DNA from: Pseudomonadota bacterium
GTDB taxonomy: Bacteria; Pseudomonadota; Alphaproteobacteria; Rickettsiales; SXRF01
Direction of reading: 5' to 3'
Length of the DNA: 64,000 nt
NCBI GenBank assembly: GCA_963205195.1
Contig: CAUJHR010000004.1
Span: forward strand, 62,001 to 126,000
Part shown: positions 23,905 to 34,247 of the stretch, piece by piece
Layout of the letters: the number at the start of each line of letters is the position of its first letter
How positions within the stretch are numbered: the stretch's first letter is position 1
Notes under the pieces: generated by a model
Databases searched by the model: none
The model's input: only the letters and a program-made list of their open reading frames with translations
What the model was told of the DNA's origin: nothing
Program-made: the position numbers and the translations under genes

Positions 23905-24936
23905 TTAAGCTTCGCTGGTTACGCGGTTGCGGCCATTATGTTTTGAGGAGTAGAGCGCGTCATCGGCACGCTTTATCAAGGTAAGCAGGGTGTCGCTTTC
24001 AGGGCGGAAACGGGAAACCCCCAGGGAAACCGTTATACTTCCGAATGTTTCGCCGGTATCCCTGCGTTTCAGGGCTTTCCCGGCTATACTGGTCCTTATC
24101 ATTTCAGCAACCTTTACTCCGCCTTCTATTGGGGTTTCGGGAAGGAAAACCACGAATTCCTCACCGCCGAAACGGGCTACCACGTCACGCCCCTTTATGG
24201 TGTCTGTTAACGTACGGGCTACGATTTTCAGTACTTCATCGCCCAGTAAATGCCCAAATTTATCATTGAATTGCTTGAAATGGTCGACATCAATCATAAG
24301 CAGGCATAATTCAAGGTTATTTTCCTTGGATATCATCATCTGCTCATCAATCAGGCGTTCAAATGATTTGCGGTTATATACTCCGGTTAGAAAATCCCGC
24401 TGTGCCTCAACCGTAACCTGCTGCAGGTCTTTACGGAGGTGGTTTATCTCGCGGGTGGATTCTTCTAATTTATGGGATATATTTTCGCCACTGGCGCGGA
24501 GTTTAGCCGTGGCATCTATAAGTTCTTTGAATACGTTTTTTACATCTGGATTATCACCAAATTCCTTGGCGATGTTTTCGAGGTATTGATCGGTATCATG
24601 GTTGTAGCTCTTGGTTTCACCGCTAAAATCATTCACTATGCGTAATGCCTCAACCAATATTTTCTGGGCATTGGCTGTCGCGTCATCCAAAACTTTCTGG
24701 TTACGGTTGGATATAATATATTTATGGTATAGATAGGAATTATTTTCCTTGGTAAATCCAAGGTTATTGCTGATTATAGTTCCTATTTCATGGTTTAATT
24801 CACTATTGTCGCCCAGTGCATAATGGAACCATACAGAATAATTCTCAGGCGTAGGCGCAATCCCATGCGACTGCATGGATTTAAGCGCTTGTCCGGCAAA
24901 TACGGAGAGGTTAAGTTCGGGATTATGTAAATCCAT
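23905..24936 (-). CDS. Diguanylate cyclase (GGDEF)
   Basis: Makes cyclic di-GMP from two GTP. The C-terminal GGDEF domain (about 175-340) has DFLTGVYNRKSFE, LMIDVDHFKQFNDKFGH and the active-site GGEEF at 257-261. The inhibitory I-site position, expected as RxxD five residues before it, reads KGRD, so product inhibition may be weakened. The N-terminal 170 residues are helical with a pattern like HGIAPTPENYSVWFHYALG, a module common in alphaproteobacterial cyclases, then a coiled coil. No membrane segment, so cytosolic. Single gene, about 8-10 kb from the curli and glycan genes that c-di-GMP commonly controls. Confidence 0.94.
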   Translation of the reverse strand: MDLHNPELNLSVFAGQALKSMQSHGIAPTPENYSVWFHYALGDNSELNHEIGTIISNNLGFTKENNSYLYHKYIISNRNQKVLDDATANAQKILVEALRIVNDFSGETKSYNHDTDQYLENIAKEFGDNPDVKNVFKELIDATAKLRASGENISHKLEESTREINHLRKDLQQVTVEAQRDFLTGVYNRKSFERLIDEQMMISKENNLELCLLMIDVDHFKQFNDKFGHLLGDEVLKIVARTLTDTIKGRDVVARFGGEEFVVFLPETPIEGGVKVAEMIRTSIAGKALKRRDTGETFGSITVSLGVSRFRPESDTLLTLIKRADDALYSSKHNGRNRVTSEA

Positions 24937-24989
24937 GGGGAGGCCTTTTGTTAAGCCTTAATGATAGCAATTTATAGTTAATAAACCAT

Positions 24990-26471
24990 TTAACTATTTT
25001 CCTTGTCAAAGCCCATTTCAGCCCACAGCCTGTCGATTTTGTCTATAACAGACTGTTCCATATGAATTTTATTTCCCCATTCGCGGTTAGTTTCGCTTTC
25101 CCATTTGTTGGTGGCATCCAGCCCGGCTTTGCCTCCGAGTCCTGAAACCGGGGAAGCAAAATCCAGGTAATCAATCGGGGTGTTTTCGATGAGCGTCATA
25201 TCGCGCACAGGGTCCATGCGTGTGGAAATAGCCCAGATAACATCTTTCCAGTCGCGGCAGTTGATGTCATCATCTACTACAATAACCCATTTAGTATACA
25301 TGAACTGGCGCAAAAATGACCATACTCCCATCATGACGCGCTTGGCGTGTCCGGCATAGGCTTTTTTTATTGATACTACTGCCACGCGGTATGAGCAGCC
25401 TTCCGGCGGCAGCCAGAAATCTACAATTTCGGGGAATTGCTGCTGCAGTAACGGAATGAATATTTCATTTAGTGCTTCGCCAAGCACCGAAGGTTCATCT
25501 GGCGGCCTTCCGGTATAGGTGCTGAGATATATAGGGTCTTTACGCATGGTGATGGCTGATATGGTAAAAACTGGGAATTTCTCCACCGAGTTATAATAGC
25601 CGGTATGGTCGCCATATGGCCCTTCATCGCCATATTCATCAAGGCTTACAAAACCTTCCAGGACTATTTCTGATTGTGCAGGAACTTTTAAAGGAATTGT
25701 TTTGCAATCCACCAGCTCGACTTTAGAGCCACGCAGCAAACCAGAGAACTGGTATTCCGAGAGAGTATCGGGAACCGGGGTAACGGCTGCAAGTATAGTT
25801 GCCGGGTCAGCTCCTATAACTACAGCAGCCGGAAATGGCTCATTTTTTTCCTTTGCCCAACGCGAGTGCTGCTGCGCTCCGCCGCGGTGCTTAAGCCAGC
25901 GCATCAGGGTTTTGTTTTTACCCAGAACCTGCATGCGGTAAATGCCTAAATTAAAATTATCCTCGCGTGCATCGCTGGGGCCTTTAGTTACTACCAGCGG
26001 CCATGTTATAAGGGGGGCTGGTTCACCCGGCCAGCAGGTTTGGACAGGCAGTTTTGATAAATCAATATCATCGCCTGTAAGCACTATTTCCTGGCACGGA
26101 GCTTTGACGACTGTTTTAGGCGACATGGTCATAGCGGTTTTGAGTACCGGAAGCATTTCCCATGCTTCCCTCCAGCCGCTTGGTGGTTCTGGTTGTTTGA
26201 GGAATGCAAGTGTTTTTCCGATCTCGCGCAGTTCTTCTGGCTTGCGGCCCATGCCTTTTGCAACGCGTTCTACAGTTCCAAATAAATTGATGAGTACCGG
26301 TATATCGCTGCCAACTACGTTTTCAAACAACACAGCCGGACCACCTGAAGCTATAAGCCTTGTGCCTATTTCTGTCATTTCAAGGTTGGTAGATACCGGG
26401 GTTTTTACACGCAGCAGGAGCTTTTCTTTTTCCAGTTCTGAAATGAAATCACGCAGCGATGAGAAAGCCAT
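24990..26471 (-). CDS. ubiD: UbiD family decarboxylase
   Basis: Prenylated-FMN-dependent decarboxylase, most likely removing the carboxyl group from 3-octaprenyl-4-hydroxybenzoate in ubiquinone synthesis. 493 aa, the UbiD length. Recognisable stretches include [17 protein letters not shown] at the start, [32 protein letters not shown], and the [15 protein letters not shown] active-site region with the conserved Glu and Asp/His. The flavin would come from a UbiX not seen here. Starts 12 bases after the isocitrate-dehydrogenase-like gene and is probably in one operon with it. Confidence 0.94.
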   Translation of the reverse strand: MAFSSLRDFISELEKEKLLLRVKTPVSTNLEMTEIGTRLIASGGPAVLFENVVGSDIPVLINLFGTVERVAKGMGRKPEELREIGKTLAFLKQPEPPSGWREAWEMLPVLKTAMTMSPKTVVKAPCQEIVLTGDDIDLSKLPVQTCWPGEPAPLITWPLVVTKGPSDAREDNFNLGIYRMQVLGKNKTLMRWLKHRGGAQQHSRWAKEKNEPFPAAVVIGADPATILAAVTPVPDTLSEYQFSGLLRGSKVELVDCKTIPLKVPAQSEIVLEGFVSLDEYGDEGPYGDHTGYYNSVEKFPVFTISAITMRKDPIYLSTYTGRPPDEPSVLGEALNEIFIPLLQQQFPEIVDFWLPPEGCSYRVAVVSIKKAYAGHAKRVMMGVWSFLRQFMYTKWVIVVDDDINCRDWKDVIWAISTRMDPVRDMTLIENTPIDYLDFASPVSGLGGKAGLDATNKWESETNREWGNKIHMEQSVIDKIDRLWAEMGFDKENS

Positions 26472-26483
26472 AACTATAAAATC

Positions 26484-28661
26484 CTATGGATTTTTGCGTA
26501 CAGCTTGCAGCTTCAGCAAATTTTCCGGAGTAATATTTTTAGGGTCTGCATCAAGCGGCAGTCCCGGATTATAGTCAGGGTTGAACGGGTCAACCTTTCC
26601 GGCTGCTTCCCTGGCTTCTTGGTAGGATTTATTGGCAGCTTTCCATGAGTTAGCTTTATCGCTTTCCAATATAGAAAAAACTGCGCTGTCAAAAGCGATC
26701 ATTCTTGCCAGTTCCGCGTCGGCTTTTTTTATAGCTTCATCGCTTGCGTCGGAATGCTTGCCTTTAAGTTCTTTTAGTGTTTCCAGTTCAACCGATTTCA
26801 GGAATGTGTGCGTGCTGACCTTTGTTTCAACGGCGCCTTTTTTCATAGTGAATGCACCCTTGGAAATTGGAAGGGCAATTCCATTATCGGTGGTGGCATA
26901 CAGAGCTTTTTCCAGCGCCTGTGAGGTAAGGTTAGCAAGTCTGTTATCAATACCGTCGCGCTTCATCAATTCACCGGAATATTTCACACCATAAGAAAGC
27001 CCTTCGACAAATGCCATAGGGTTGAATTGCAATACCCCTTCTTCTTTCCATTTGGCAAGCAGGTCGGGTGCAGTGCCACCGGTTCCCAGCTCAACGGCCT
27101 TGCGGCCATCACCAAGCGTTCCCACTGAATAGGATGTGCCTTTGCCAGCAAGTTCGATATCAGTATAGAAATCGCCCATGATATTAGAGCATACGAGCAA
27201 AGTGTCTTTGAGCCCACCGGTAAAATATTTGGCGGCGGCTTCGCTTGATTTTAAAATTTCGAACTGCGCCTTGGGATATGCATGAGCAATGGTTTTTACT
27301 TCTTCACGAGCTATTTCATAATACGAATCATCGTCAAACCCGAAGATAATTTTTTTCTTGTTGGTGACGGCATCGACAAACACATTTTTAATAGATTGTT
27401 TGAGGCGGTCACGGTCAAGCACCGTTATCATGGCAATATTATTTTCGCCAAGATTTTTAGATAAGATTCCGTCGCCACTTCCATCATAAACCTTGATGCT
27501 TCCGCCTGTGAACTGAAACGGCTTGTAATGGTCCTTGGTTGCCGACAAGCGTATTATTGAGGAGTTGACAGGGGCTTTAAATCCGTCTTTTTCGCGAACC
27601 AGTTTCCAGAATTCGCGTACTGCTTCGCTGTAGGACTGGTCGAGCGCGATCATGAGCATAGCTGACTGCGGGGAACGGTTTGCAAGTATAGCATGTACGT
27701 TATCAATCAAAAACCCGGTGGCAAGCAAAGGTGCGCCCTTGTCATTTTTTGCAATGTTACCAGCTTTATCTTTTTCCAGCGCATAATTAGCTATTTTGTC
27801 GCTTGCTCCCATTTCAAACAGTTTTTGTGAGAGCATTTTATTTAAGGCAACATCATATTCGGAAATAACGGTTGCCTTGCTTCCGTGCATTATTTGTTTT
27901 GCTTTTTCAATTTTAGCAGTGCTTCCATCTAAAAAATCTGTAACTTGTTTCAAGGTAGTTGAAAACAAGCGGATTGAGCTGCCAACGCCAAGTTTTTCCT
28001 CGGTGATCTTTTCTTTCCCGTCGAGTCCGGTATATACGATCTTCATTGTGCCGTTATTAACGCGTGCTTCCAGTGTGTTGCTGGAATTGCAATACATTGC
28101 AAGTACTTCAAAAGGTGTATCTATATTCCACACAGCAGGCTTATAGGTCGAGCGTTTGGCGAGTGCGTCTGATACGCCGCGTTCAAGTGTAACCTGCAAA
28201 TCATCGCGCCATTTTGCATTGGGGCTGCCTATTTTATTAAGGCAGGCTTTAACCGCAGCGGCAAAAGCTGCCATATTCTGCTCGGAGGTTTCTGGTTTAT
28301 GCTGCTCGCGAAGGTTATCGACCTTGTTTTGCAATTCTTTTTGTGCTGCCTTATCATTAAGGATGAATTTCAGGGACTTTTTCTGTTCCAGGCGGGTTAT
28401 GGTTTCCAGCATCTGCTTGTCAGATGGTGTAATGCCGGGACCTTTGAGATACACAGCATTTCCATCATTCTTTACCTGTGCTATTGCGGTGGCAACTGCT
28501 TCACCGTTGGTAAGGACGCGGCTTGCAAGGTCCATAGGAGCAAGCTTGTTTGGAATATTCAGCATGTTCATCAACGGGACAAGCGCATTCCATGCGGCAA
28601 GCGCACCTTCCTCAGGCGGAGTAATTATAAGCCCATATTTTTTTGAATAATCCAAAGCCAT
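26484..28661 (-). CDS. Diverged relative of monomeric isocitrate dehydrogenase (725 aa)
   Basis: Length and order of motifs match the monomeric NADP isocitrate dehydrogenase (about 740 aa). The opening PPEEGALAAWNALVPL and MDLASRVL parallel TDEAPALATYSLLPI and ISLAGRII of that family. CSNIMGDFYTDI at 491-502 parallels GNVLRDYLTDL, keeping the two metal-binding Asp (here D497, D501) but replacing the preceding Arg by Gly. ELGTGGTAPDLLAKWKEEG at 524-542 parallels ETGAGGSAPKHVQQFLEEG. The substrate-binding Ser/Asn/Arg loop expected near residue 130-145 is not recognisable. Comparison is from memory. It may use another substrate or be inactive. Cytosolic; directly upstream of ubiD. Confidence 0.7.
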   Translation of the reverse strand: MALDYSKKYGLIITPPEEGALAAWNALVPLMNMLNIPNKLAPMDLASRVLTNGEAVATAIAQVKNDGNAVYLKGPGITPSDKQMLETITRLEQKKSLKFILNDKAAQKELQNKVDNLREQHKPETSEQNMAAFAAAVKACLNKIGSPNAKWRDDLQVTLERGVSDALAKRSTYKPAVWNIDTPFEVLAMYCNSSNTLEARVNNGTMKIVYTGLDGKEKITEEKLGVGSSIRLFSTTLKQVTDFLDGSTAKIEKAKQIMHGSKATVISEYDVALNKMLSQKLFEMGASDKIANYALEKDKAGNIAKNDKGAPLLATGFLIDNVHAILANRSPQSAMLMIALDQSYSEAVREFWKLVREKDGFKAPVNSSIIRLSATKDHYKPFQFTGGSIKVYDGSGDGILSKNLGENNIAMITVLDRDRLKQSIKNVFVDAVTNKKKIIFGFDDDSYYEIAREEVKTIAHAYPKAQFEILKSSEAAAKYFTGGLKDTLLVCSNIMGDFYTDIELAGKGTSYSVGTLGDGRKAVELGTGGTAPDLLAKWKEEGVLQFNPMAFVEGLSYGVKYSGELMKRDGIDNRLANLTSQALEKALYATTDNGIALPISKGAFTMKKGAVETKVSTHTFLKSVELETLKELKGKHSDASDEAIKKADAELARMIAFDSAVFSILESDKANSWKAANKSYQEAREAAGKVDPFNPDYNPGLPLDADPKNITPENLLKLQAVRKNP

Positions 28662-28928
28662 AGAAAAACAAAGTCCCTTGTAGTATATATAGGAAAGCGC
28701 AAGTTAAATTAATACTCTTCCAACATCAAGAAATATCTATTTTGCTGTAATAAAAATACACAAAGTTTTTTTGATCTGTTTCATGGAGATTTTGCAGGAG
28801 TGTTTTTTATATATGCTTCTTTATATTGCACTGCAGCAAAGGATGGCGGATTTCTTATAAAAATACTGGACAATTAGCTTTGGCTTACCTACATAGAAGT
28901 CAAATTCATACATGCAAGGAGAACACCT
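28662..28928. other. Divergent intergenic region before phaA
   Basis: The 267-bp gap between the isocitrate-dehydrogenase-like gene (leftward) and phaA (rightward) contains no credible gene. It must contain both promoters; I see A/T-rich -10-like sites (for example TATACT on the minus strand near 28684) but no convincing paired hexamers. A good AAGGAG site lies 10 bases before the phaA ATG. Confidence 0.5.
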
Positions 28929-30113
28929 ATGACAGCAGCTAATGATATTGTAATTGTAAACGCCGTACGTACACCGGTTGGTACATTCAACGGCGCATTA
29001 AGCTCGCTTTCTGCCCACAAGCTTGGCGAAATCGTAATTAAGGAAATTATCGCCCGCACTAAAATTTCTGGCAGTGATGTTTCGGAAGTTATTTTAGGAC
29101 AGATTCTAACCGCCCATGCGGGACCAAACCCGGCGCGCCAAGCTTCGCTTAATGCTGGTCTTCCAAAGGAAGTCCCGGCTTGGGGTATAAACCAGCTTTG
29201 TGGTTCTGGCCTTCGTGCGGTTTGCCTTGGTTATCAGGCGATAAAGAATGGTGATAGCAGTATTGTGATAGCGGGCGGGCAGGAAAGCATGAGCCAGGCA
29301 CCGCATGCGGTGCCTATGCGTACTGGTGTAAAAATGGGAAGCGCTACATTGGTTGATACTATGCTCTACGATGCGCTGGTTGACCCATTCCATAATGTGC
29401 ATATGGGGGTAACCGCTGAAAATATAGCAAAGCAATTCGGTATAACCCGCGAAGAGCAGGATGCGCTAGCGCTAGGGTCGCAGCAGAAAGCTTCCGCAGC
29501 TATAAAAGCAGGGAAATTCAAAGATGAGATAGTCCCGGTGGTAATAAGTGGTCGCAAAGGCGACATAACTGTTGATACCGACGAACACCCTAAAGCCGAC
29601 ACTACATCGGAAACCCTTGCCAAGTTAAAACCCGCTTTTGATAAGGCCGGTACGGTGACTGCTGGTAACGCATCCGGCATAAATGACGGTGCGGCTGTGG
29701 TTATGCTTATGACAAGGGCAGATGCCGACAAGCGCGGTCTTAAGCCAATGGTTACCATAAAATCATGGGCGCATGCTGGTGTAGATCCAGCTATAATGGG
29801 AACTGGGCCTATTCCGGCAAGTAAAAAAGCGCTGGCCAAAGCGGGCTGGGCAATTGGGGATTTAGATTTGATTGAAGCCAACGAAGCATTTGCGGCACAG
29901 GCGATTTCAGTTAACCGTGAAATGGGTTGGGATATGAATAAGGTGAACGTAAACGGCGGGGCTATAGCCCTTGGCCATCCTGTAGGCGCATCAGGCGCCC
30001 GCGTTCTTACTACACTTATTTATGAAATGGCGCGCCGGGATGCAAAAAAAGCCATAGCTACCCTCTGCATAGGCGGCGGTATGGGCGTTGCAATGTGCGT
30101 GGAACGTAATTAG
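28929..30113 (+). CDS. phaA: Acetyl-CoA acetyltransferase (thiolase)
   Basis: Condenses two acetyl-CoA to acetoacetyl-CoA. All thiolase landmarks are present: the nucleophile Cys in NQLCGSGLRAV near residue 90, GGQESMSQAPHAV, NEAFAAQ, the catalytic His in GGAIALGHPVGASGARVL, and the second Cys in LCIGGGMGVAM. 394 aa is the family length. AAGGAG lies before the ATG. The reductase gene phaB follows 15 bases later, pointing to polyhydroxybutyrate supply. No polymerase gene (phaC) is in the window. Confidence 0.95.
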   Translation: MTAANDIVIVNAVRTPVGTFNGALSSLSAHKLGEIVIKEIIARTKISGSDVSEVILGQILTAHAGPNPARQASLNAGLPKEVPAWGINQLCGSGLRAVCLGYQAIKNGDSSIVIAGGQESMSQAPHAVPMRTGVKMGSATLVDTMLYDALVDPFHNVHMGVTAENIAKQFGITREEQDALALGSQQKASAAIKAGKFKDEIVPVVISGRKGDITVDTDEHPKADTTSETLAKLKPAFDKAGTVTAGNASGINDGAAVVMLMTRADADKRGLKPMVTIKSWAHAGVDPAIMGTGPIPASKKALAKAGWAIGDLDLIEANEAFAAQAISVNREMGWDMNKVNVNGGAIALGHPVGASGARVLTTLIYEMARRDAKKAIATLCIGGGMGVAMCVERN

Positions 30114-30128
30114 AGACGGAGAAAGAAC

Positions 30129-30857
30129 ATGACCAAAAGAATAGCAGTTGTATCAGGTGGAACCCGTGGGATAGGCTCAGCAATCTCCATAGCTATGAAA
30201 AAGGCTGGTTATAAAGTTGCAGCTACCTATGCGGCGCGTGACGATGTCGCTGAGGAATTCAGCAAGGAGCATGGAATTGCAGTATTTAAATGGGACATAG
30301 CTGATTATGATGCCTGTGTGGAAGGTATAAAAAAAGTATCGGCGAAACTGGGCGGCCATGTTGATATACTGGTCAATAATGCAGGGATCACCCGTGACGG
30401 TGCTATGCACAAAATGGATGCGAAGCAATGGAGCGATGTTATCGAAACCAACCTCAATTCCTGTTTCTATATGTCGCGTGCTGTTATCGATTCAATGCGT
30501 GACCATAAATTCGGGCGCATTATCAATATAAGCTCGATGAACGGCCAGCTTGGTCAGTTCGGCCAAACCAATTATTCTGCTGCAAAGGCTGGTATCTTTG
30601 GATTTACCAAAGCTTTGGCACGCGAAACTGCCAGCCGCGGTATCACTGTAAATGCCATTGCACCTGGCTATATCGCAACCGAAATGGTGAAAGCGGTTAA
30701 AGAAGAAGTTATGAAAAAGATAGTTGAGGGCATACCAGTTGGGCGTTTAGGAGAGCCTGAAGAAATTGCACGTGCTGTGGTTTTCCTGGCTGCAGATGAA
30801 GCATCATTCATTACCGGCGAAACTATTTCAATAAATGGCGGTCAGCATATGGAGTAA
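30129..30857 (+). CDS. phaB: Acetoacetyl-CoA reductase
   Basis: Short-chain dehydrogenase that reduces acetoacetyl-CoA to 3-hydroxybutyryl-CoA with NADPH. The nucleotide-binding GGTRGIGSAI, NNAGITRDG, catalytic NISSMNGQ Ser and YSAAKAG (Tyr and Lys near 148-152) are all present. It ends SINGGQHME, the typical PhaB end. 242 aa. In an operon with phaA; GGAGAAAG precedes the ATG. Close relatives include FabG, but the pairing with thiolase and the GQHM end favour PhaB. Confidence 0.93.
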   Translation: MTKRIAVVSGGTRGIGSAISIAMKKAGYKVAATYAARDDVAEEFSKEHGIAVFKWDIADYDACVEGIKKVSAKLGGHVDILVNNAGITRDGAMHKMDAKQWSDVIETNLNSCFYMSRAVIDSMRDHKFGRIINISSMNGQLGQFGQTNYSAAKAGIFGFTKALARETASRGITVNAIAPGYIATEMVKAVKEEVMKKIVEGIPVGRLGEPEEIARAVVFLAADEASFITGETISINGGQHME

Positions 30858-30871
30858 ACTGTTTATGCAGC

Positions 30872-31396
30872 TTAAATCTTTTTCATGTATTTGCTGCGTA
30901 CAGCCACCATATCCATAAGGGCAAGTAAAACTCCTGAAACAACGAAAACCACATGGATTATTATCATCCATTTTATGTGGGGTTCTGGTGTTTTTCCTAT
31001 ATCCATAAATATTTTAAGCAGGTGTATACCGGAAATAGCCACTATCGAGGCTATAAGCTTTAATTTAAGTGTTGAAAAATCAACGCTGCCTTTCCATTCA
31101 GGGTTATCCTTATGATTAGCGGTATCTATTTTCGAAACAAAATTCTCATATCCAGAAAAGATTACTATAAGTAATAGGTTAGCTGCCAATGACAGGTCAA
31201 TAAGTGATAATATTCCAAGCACTACATCATTTTGTGAAATGGTGGGAAGCGCTGTAAATAAATGTATAAGTTCTTGCATAAAGCTTATAAGCAAAAGCAC
31301 CAGTCCAAGCGCCAAGCCTAGGTACATTGGCGCCATAAGCCAACGGCTGGCAAATAATGTGCGTTCTATCAAATGCTCAAGTGGGGTATTGCTCAT
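30872..31396 (-). CDS. UPF0114 (YqhA-type) membrane protein
   Basis: Small integral membrane protein of unknown function. 174 aa with four hydrophobic segments (about 15-40, 60-80, 110-130, 140-165) and the family start HLIERTLFASRWLMAPMYLGLALGL. It also has NPEWKGSVDFSTLKLKLIASIVAISGIHLLK between segments two and three. It converges with phaB, ending 14 bases beyond its stop, and diverges from the Mg2+ ATPase gene across 154 bp. No assigned reaction. Confidence 0.88.
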   Translation of the reverse strand: MSNTPLEHLIERTLFASRWLMAPMYLGLALGLVLLLISFMQELIHLFTALPTISQNDVVLGILSLIDLSLAANLLLIVIFSGYENFVSKIDTANHKDNPEWKGSVDFSTLKLKLIASIVAISGIHLLKIFMDIGKTPEPHIKWMIIIHVVFVVSGVLLALMDMVAVRSKYMKKI

Positions 31397-31550
31397 AATG
31401 CTTTTTGGCTCCTTATATTTCTTTACATTATAATAGACATAACAATTTACAACTTGTCGAATAATTTATTTGTTCATCCTAGCCATTTTGTAAACGATAG
31501 TGTAGAGGGAAGGCAGGAATTTTGTTAATACTGAATATAACGGTCAGAAT

Positions 31551-34181
31551 ATGAAAAAACCGGCATCCAAAAACATTCCTGAGCAGGTATTGCTCGAAAA
31601 GCTAAAGCAGGCGCAAAAACAGGAATCTTTTGCTCTTCTTACGACACTTGGCACAGGTATGGATGGAATTTCAGATGAAGTTGCAAAAGAGCGCCTACTG
31701 CAAAATGGCAAGAATATTGTAAGCGGTGAGGGGATAGAGGCATGGTATATCCAGCTTCTGCATTGTTTCTTGAACCCTTTCAATGCAGTTCTTACCATAC
31801 TTGCGCTTATATCATGGCTTACTGGTGATATGGAAAGCGTTGTAATGATGGCCATAATGGTTGCCATAAGTGTAGGTATTAAATTTTTTCAGGAATACCG
31901 TTCTTCAATAAAAGCAGAAGAACTCAAAAACATGGTACGCACCAGCGTCACCGTGAACCGTATTGACGAAAACGGCCTAAGCCGTAAATTCGATATCGAT
32001 ATGCAGGATCTGGTAGTGGGTGATATCATCCATCTATCGGCGGGAGATATTATACCGGCTGATGTCCGAGTATTATACGCCAAGGACCTGTTCATATCAC
32101 AGGCCATGCTTACTGGCGAATCGCTGCCGGTGGAGAAATTCGCGGAAGCTACTTATGTGCCTATCGGCAGCATGGACCTGCATACTATCGGTTTTATGGG
32201 TACAAATGTGGTAAGCGGCAGCGGGCTGGTAGTTGCGCTGGCCACCGGGCGCGAAACTTATTTCGGATCACTTGCCCGGGCGATAACCGGCGAACGCCCG
32301 CAAACCAGCTTCGATAAGGGTGTTAAGAACGTTAGCTGGCTCATGATAAAATTCATTCTTGCCATGGCGCCGATGGTGTTTCTAATTAATGGTTTTTCCA
32401 AGCATGACTGGACGCAGGCATTGCTATTTGCTATTTCCATAGCAGTAGGTTTAACCCCGGAAATGCTTCCAATGATAGTAACCTCGAACCTTGCCAAAGG
32501 CGCTATTGCCCTTGCCAGGCGCAAGGTAGTAGTGAAGAGGCTCAACGCTATACAGAATTTTGGGGCGATGGATGTGCTATGCACAGACAAGACCGGGACG
32601 CTGACCCAGGATCATATCATACTTCATGACCATCTGGATATTGACGGTGAACCAAGCAATGAAGTGTTGGATTACGCATGGCTTAACAGCTACCACCAGA
32701 CCGGACTAAGGAATTTGCTAGACAGTGCGGTTATTGATGAAGCCGATAAGGAATATAAGGAAGGCGGACGGCTGGATGAGTTAAAACTTTGGCAGAAGAT
32801 AGACGAGATACCATTTGACTTCCAACGCAGGCGTATGTCGGTTATTGTTTCCCAGCCGGATGGTCGGCATATGCTTATATGCAAAGGTGCGGTGGAAGAG
32901 CTGCTCGCAGTTTCCAGCAATTACATACATAACGGAAAAATTTTGCCGCTGGACGATAAAGCACGGGAAAAATTCCGTGAATTGGCTCAGACATTGAATG
33001 AAGACGGCTTCCGTGTGCTTATTGTTTCGTATAAAGATATAACTGTAAGCCAAACAGTATATGACAAGCGTGATGAATCTGCACTTACAATAAAAGGCTT
33101 CCTCACTTTCCTGGATCCGCCTAAGGAGACGGCGCGGGTAGCACTTGCGGCGCTTAAAGAATATGGTGTTGATGTTAAGGTTCTTACCGGCGATAACGCA
33201 ACAGTAACCCGCAAGATATGCAATGATGTGGGGTTGGATATAAAAGGCTCAGTCGATGGTGTGCAGCTTGATAAGCTTACTGATGGCGAGCTTTATGAAA
33301 TTGTAGAGAAAAATACGATTTTTGCCAAGCTGTCACCCATGCAGAAATCGCGTATAATATTAGCGCTGAAAGCTGCCGGACATACTGTAGGGTTTCTTGG
33401 GGATGGCATTAACGATGCCCCGGCGCTGCGCGTTGCTGATGTCGGGATTTCAGTTGATACGGCGGCTGATATAGCCAAGGAATCAGCAGATATCATACTT
33501 CTTGAAAAAAGCCTGCTGGTTCTGGAGGAAGGTGTTATTGAAGGGCGCAAGGTGTTTGGAAATATTGTGAAATATTTGAAAATGGCGCTTTCTAGCAATT
33601 TCGGCAATATGTTCAGCGTTTTGGGAGCTAGTATATTCCTGCCGTTCCTGCCAATGCTTCCTGTGCAGATACTTATCCAGAACCTGCTTTATGACATTTC
33701 GCAGGTGGCAATCCCTTTTGATAAGGTGGATGATGATTACCTGCGTAAACCCCGGAAATGGGAGGCTATTGAGCTTAAGCGTTTCATGTTGTTTATTGGC
33801 CCGGTCAGTTCTATTTTTGATTATGCCACTTTTGCGCTCATGTGGTTTATTTTTGCTGCCAATACTATGGCAGAACAATCACTTTTCCACACTGGCTGGT
33901 TCGTATCAGGTTTACTAACCCAGACCCTTATAGTTCATATGATACGCACAGAAAAAATGCCGTTCATTGGCAGCCGCGCTTCAAATGCCTTGCTTATTAC
34001 AACAATACTTGCAATGGCGGCAGGTGTAGTGCTTCCATATACAAGCGTGGGCGCTGCTGCGGGAATGGTTCCGCTCCCGCTTACATATTTTGGCTACTTA
34101 GCAGCTATATTATTTGGGTATTGCCTGTCGGTTACCATTATGAAACGCTGGTATATTAGAAGATTTGGCCAGTGGCTTTGA
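31551..34181 (+). CDS. mgtA: Magnesium-importing P-type ATPase
   Basis: P3B-type ATPase of the inner membrane that brings Mg2+ into the cell. The phosphorylated Asp is in CTDKTGTLT near residue 345. TGESLPVEK is the actuator loop, the hinge reads GDGINDAPALRVADVGIS, and membrane segment 4 has VGLTPEMLPMIVTSNLA, which is diagnostic of MgtA/MgtB. About ten membrane segments, 876 aa. The ATG has only a weak ribosome binding site and 154 bp precede it. I see no MgtL-like leader peptide or clear leader structure. Confidence 0.95.
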   Translation: MKKPASKNIPEQVLLEKLKQAQKQESFALLTTLGTGMDGISDEVAKERLLQNGKNIVSGEGIEAWYIQLLHCFLNPFNAVLTILALISWLTGDMESVVMMAIMVAISVGIKFFQEYRSSIKAEELKNMVRTSVTVNRIDENGLSRKFDIDMQDLVVGDIIHLSAGDIIPADVRVLYAKDLFISQAMLTGESLPVEKFAEATYVPIGSMDLHTIGFMGTNVVSGSGLVVALATGRETYFGSLARAITGERPQTSFDKGVKNVSWLMIKFILAMAPMVFLINGFSKHDWTQALLFAISIAVGLTPEMLPMIVTSNLAKGAIALARRKVVVKRLNAIQNFGAMDVLCTDKTGTLTQDHIILHDHLDIDGEPSNEVLDYAWLNSYHQTGLRNLLDSAVIDEADKEYKEGGRLDELKLWQKIDEIPFDFQRRRMSVIVSQPDGRHMLICKGAVEELLAVSSNYIHNGKILPLDDKAREKFRELAQTLNEDGFRVLIVSYKDITVSQTVYDKRDESALTIKGFLTFLDPPKETARVALAALKEYGVDVKVLTGDNATVTRKICNDVGLDIKGSVDGVQLDKLTDGELYEIVEKNTIFAKLSPMQKSRIILALKAAGHTVGFLGDGINDAPALRVADVGISVDTAADIAKESADIILLEKSLLVLEEGVIEGRKVFGNIVKYLKMALSSNFGNMFSVLGASIFLPFLPMLPVQILIQNLLYDISQVAIPFDKVDDDYLRKPRKWEAIELKRFMLFIGPVSSIFDYATFALMWFIFAANTMAEQSLFHTGWFVSGLLTQTLIVHMIRTEKMPFIGSRASNALLITTILAMAAGVVLPYTSVGAAAGMVPLPLTYFGYLAAILFGYCLSVTIMKRWYIRRFGQWL

Positions 34182-34247
34182 GATAGGCTTATGGCTTAAG
34201 GTAAACAGTCCTTAGCGGGATAATATTACTTAGCTATTCGTCTTTAA

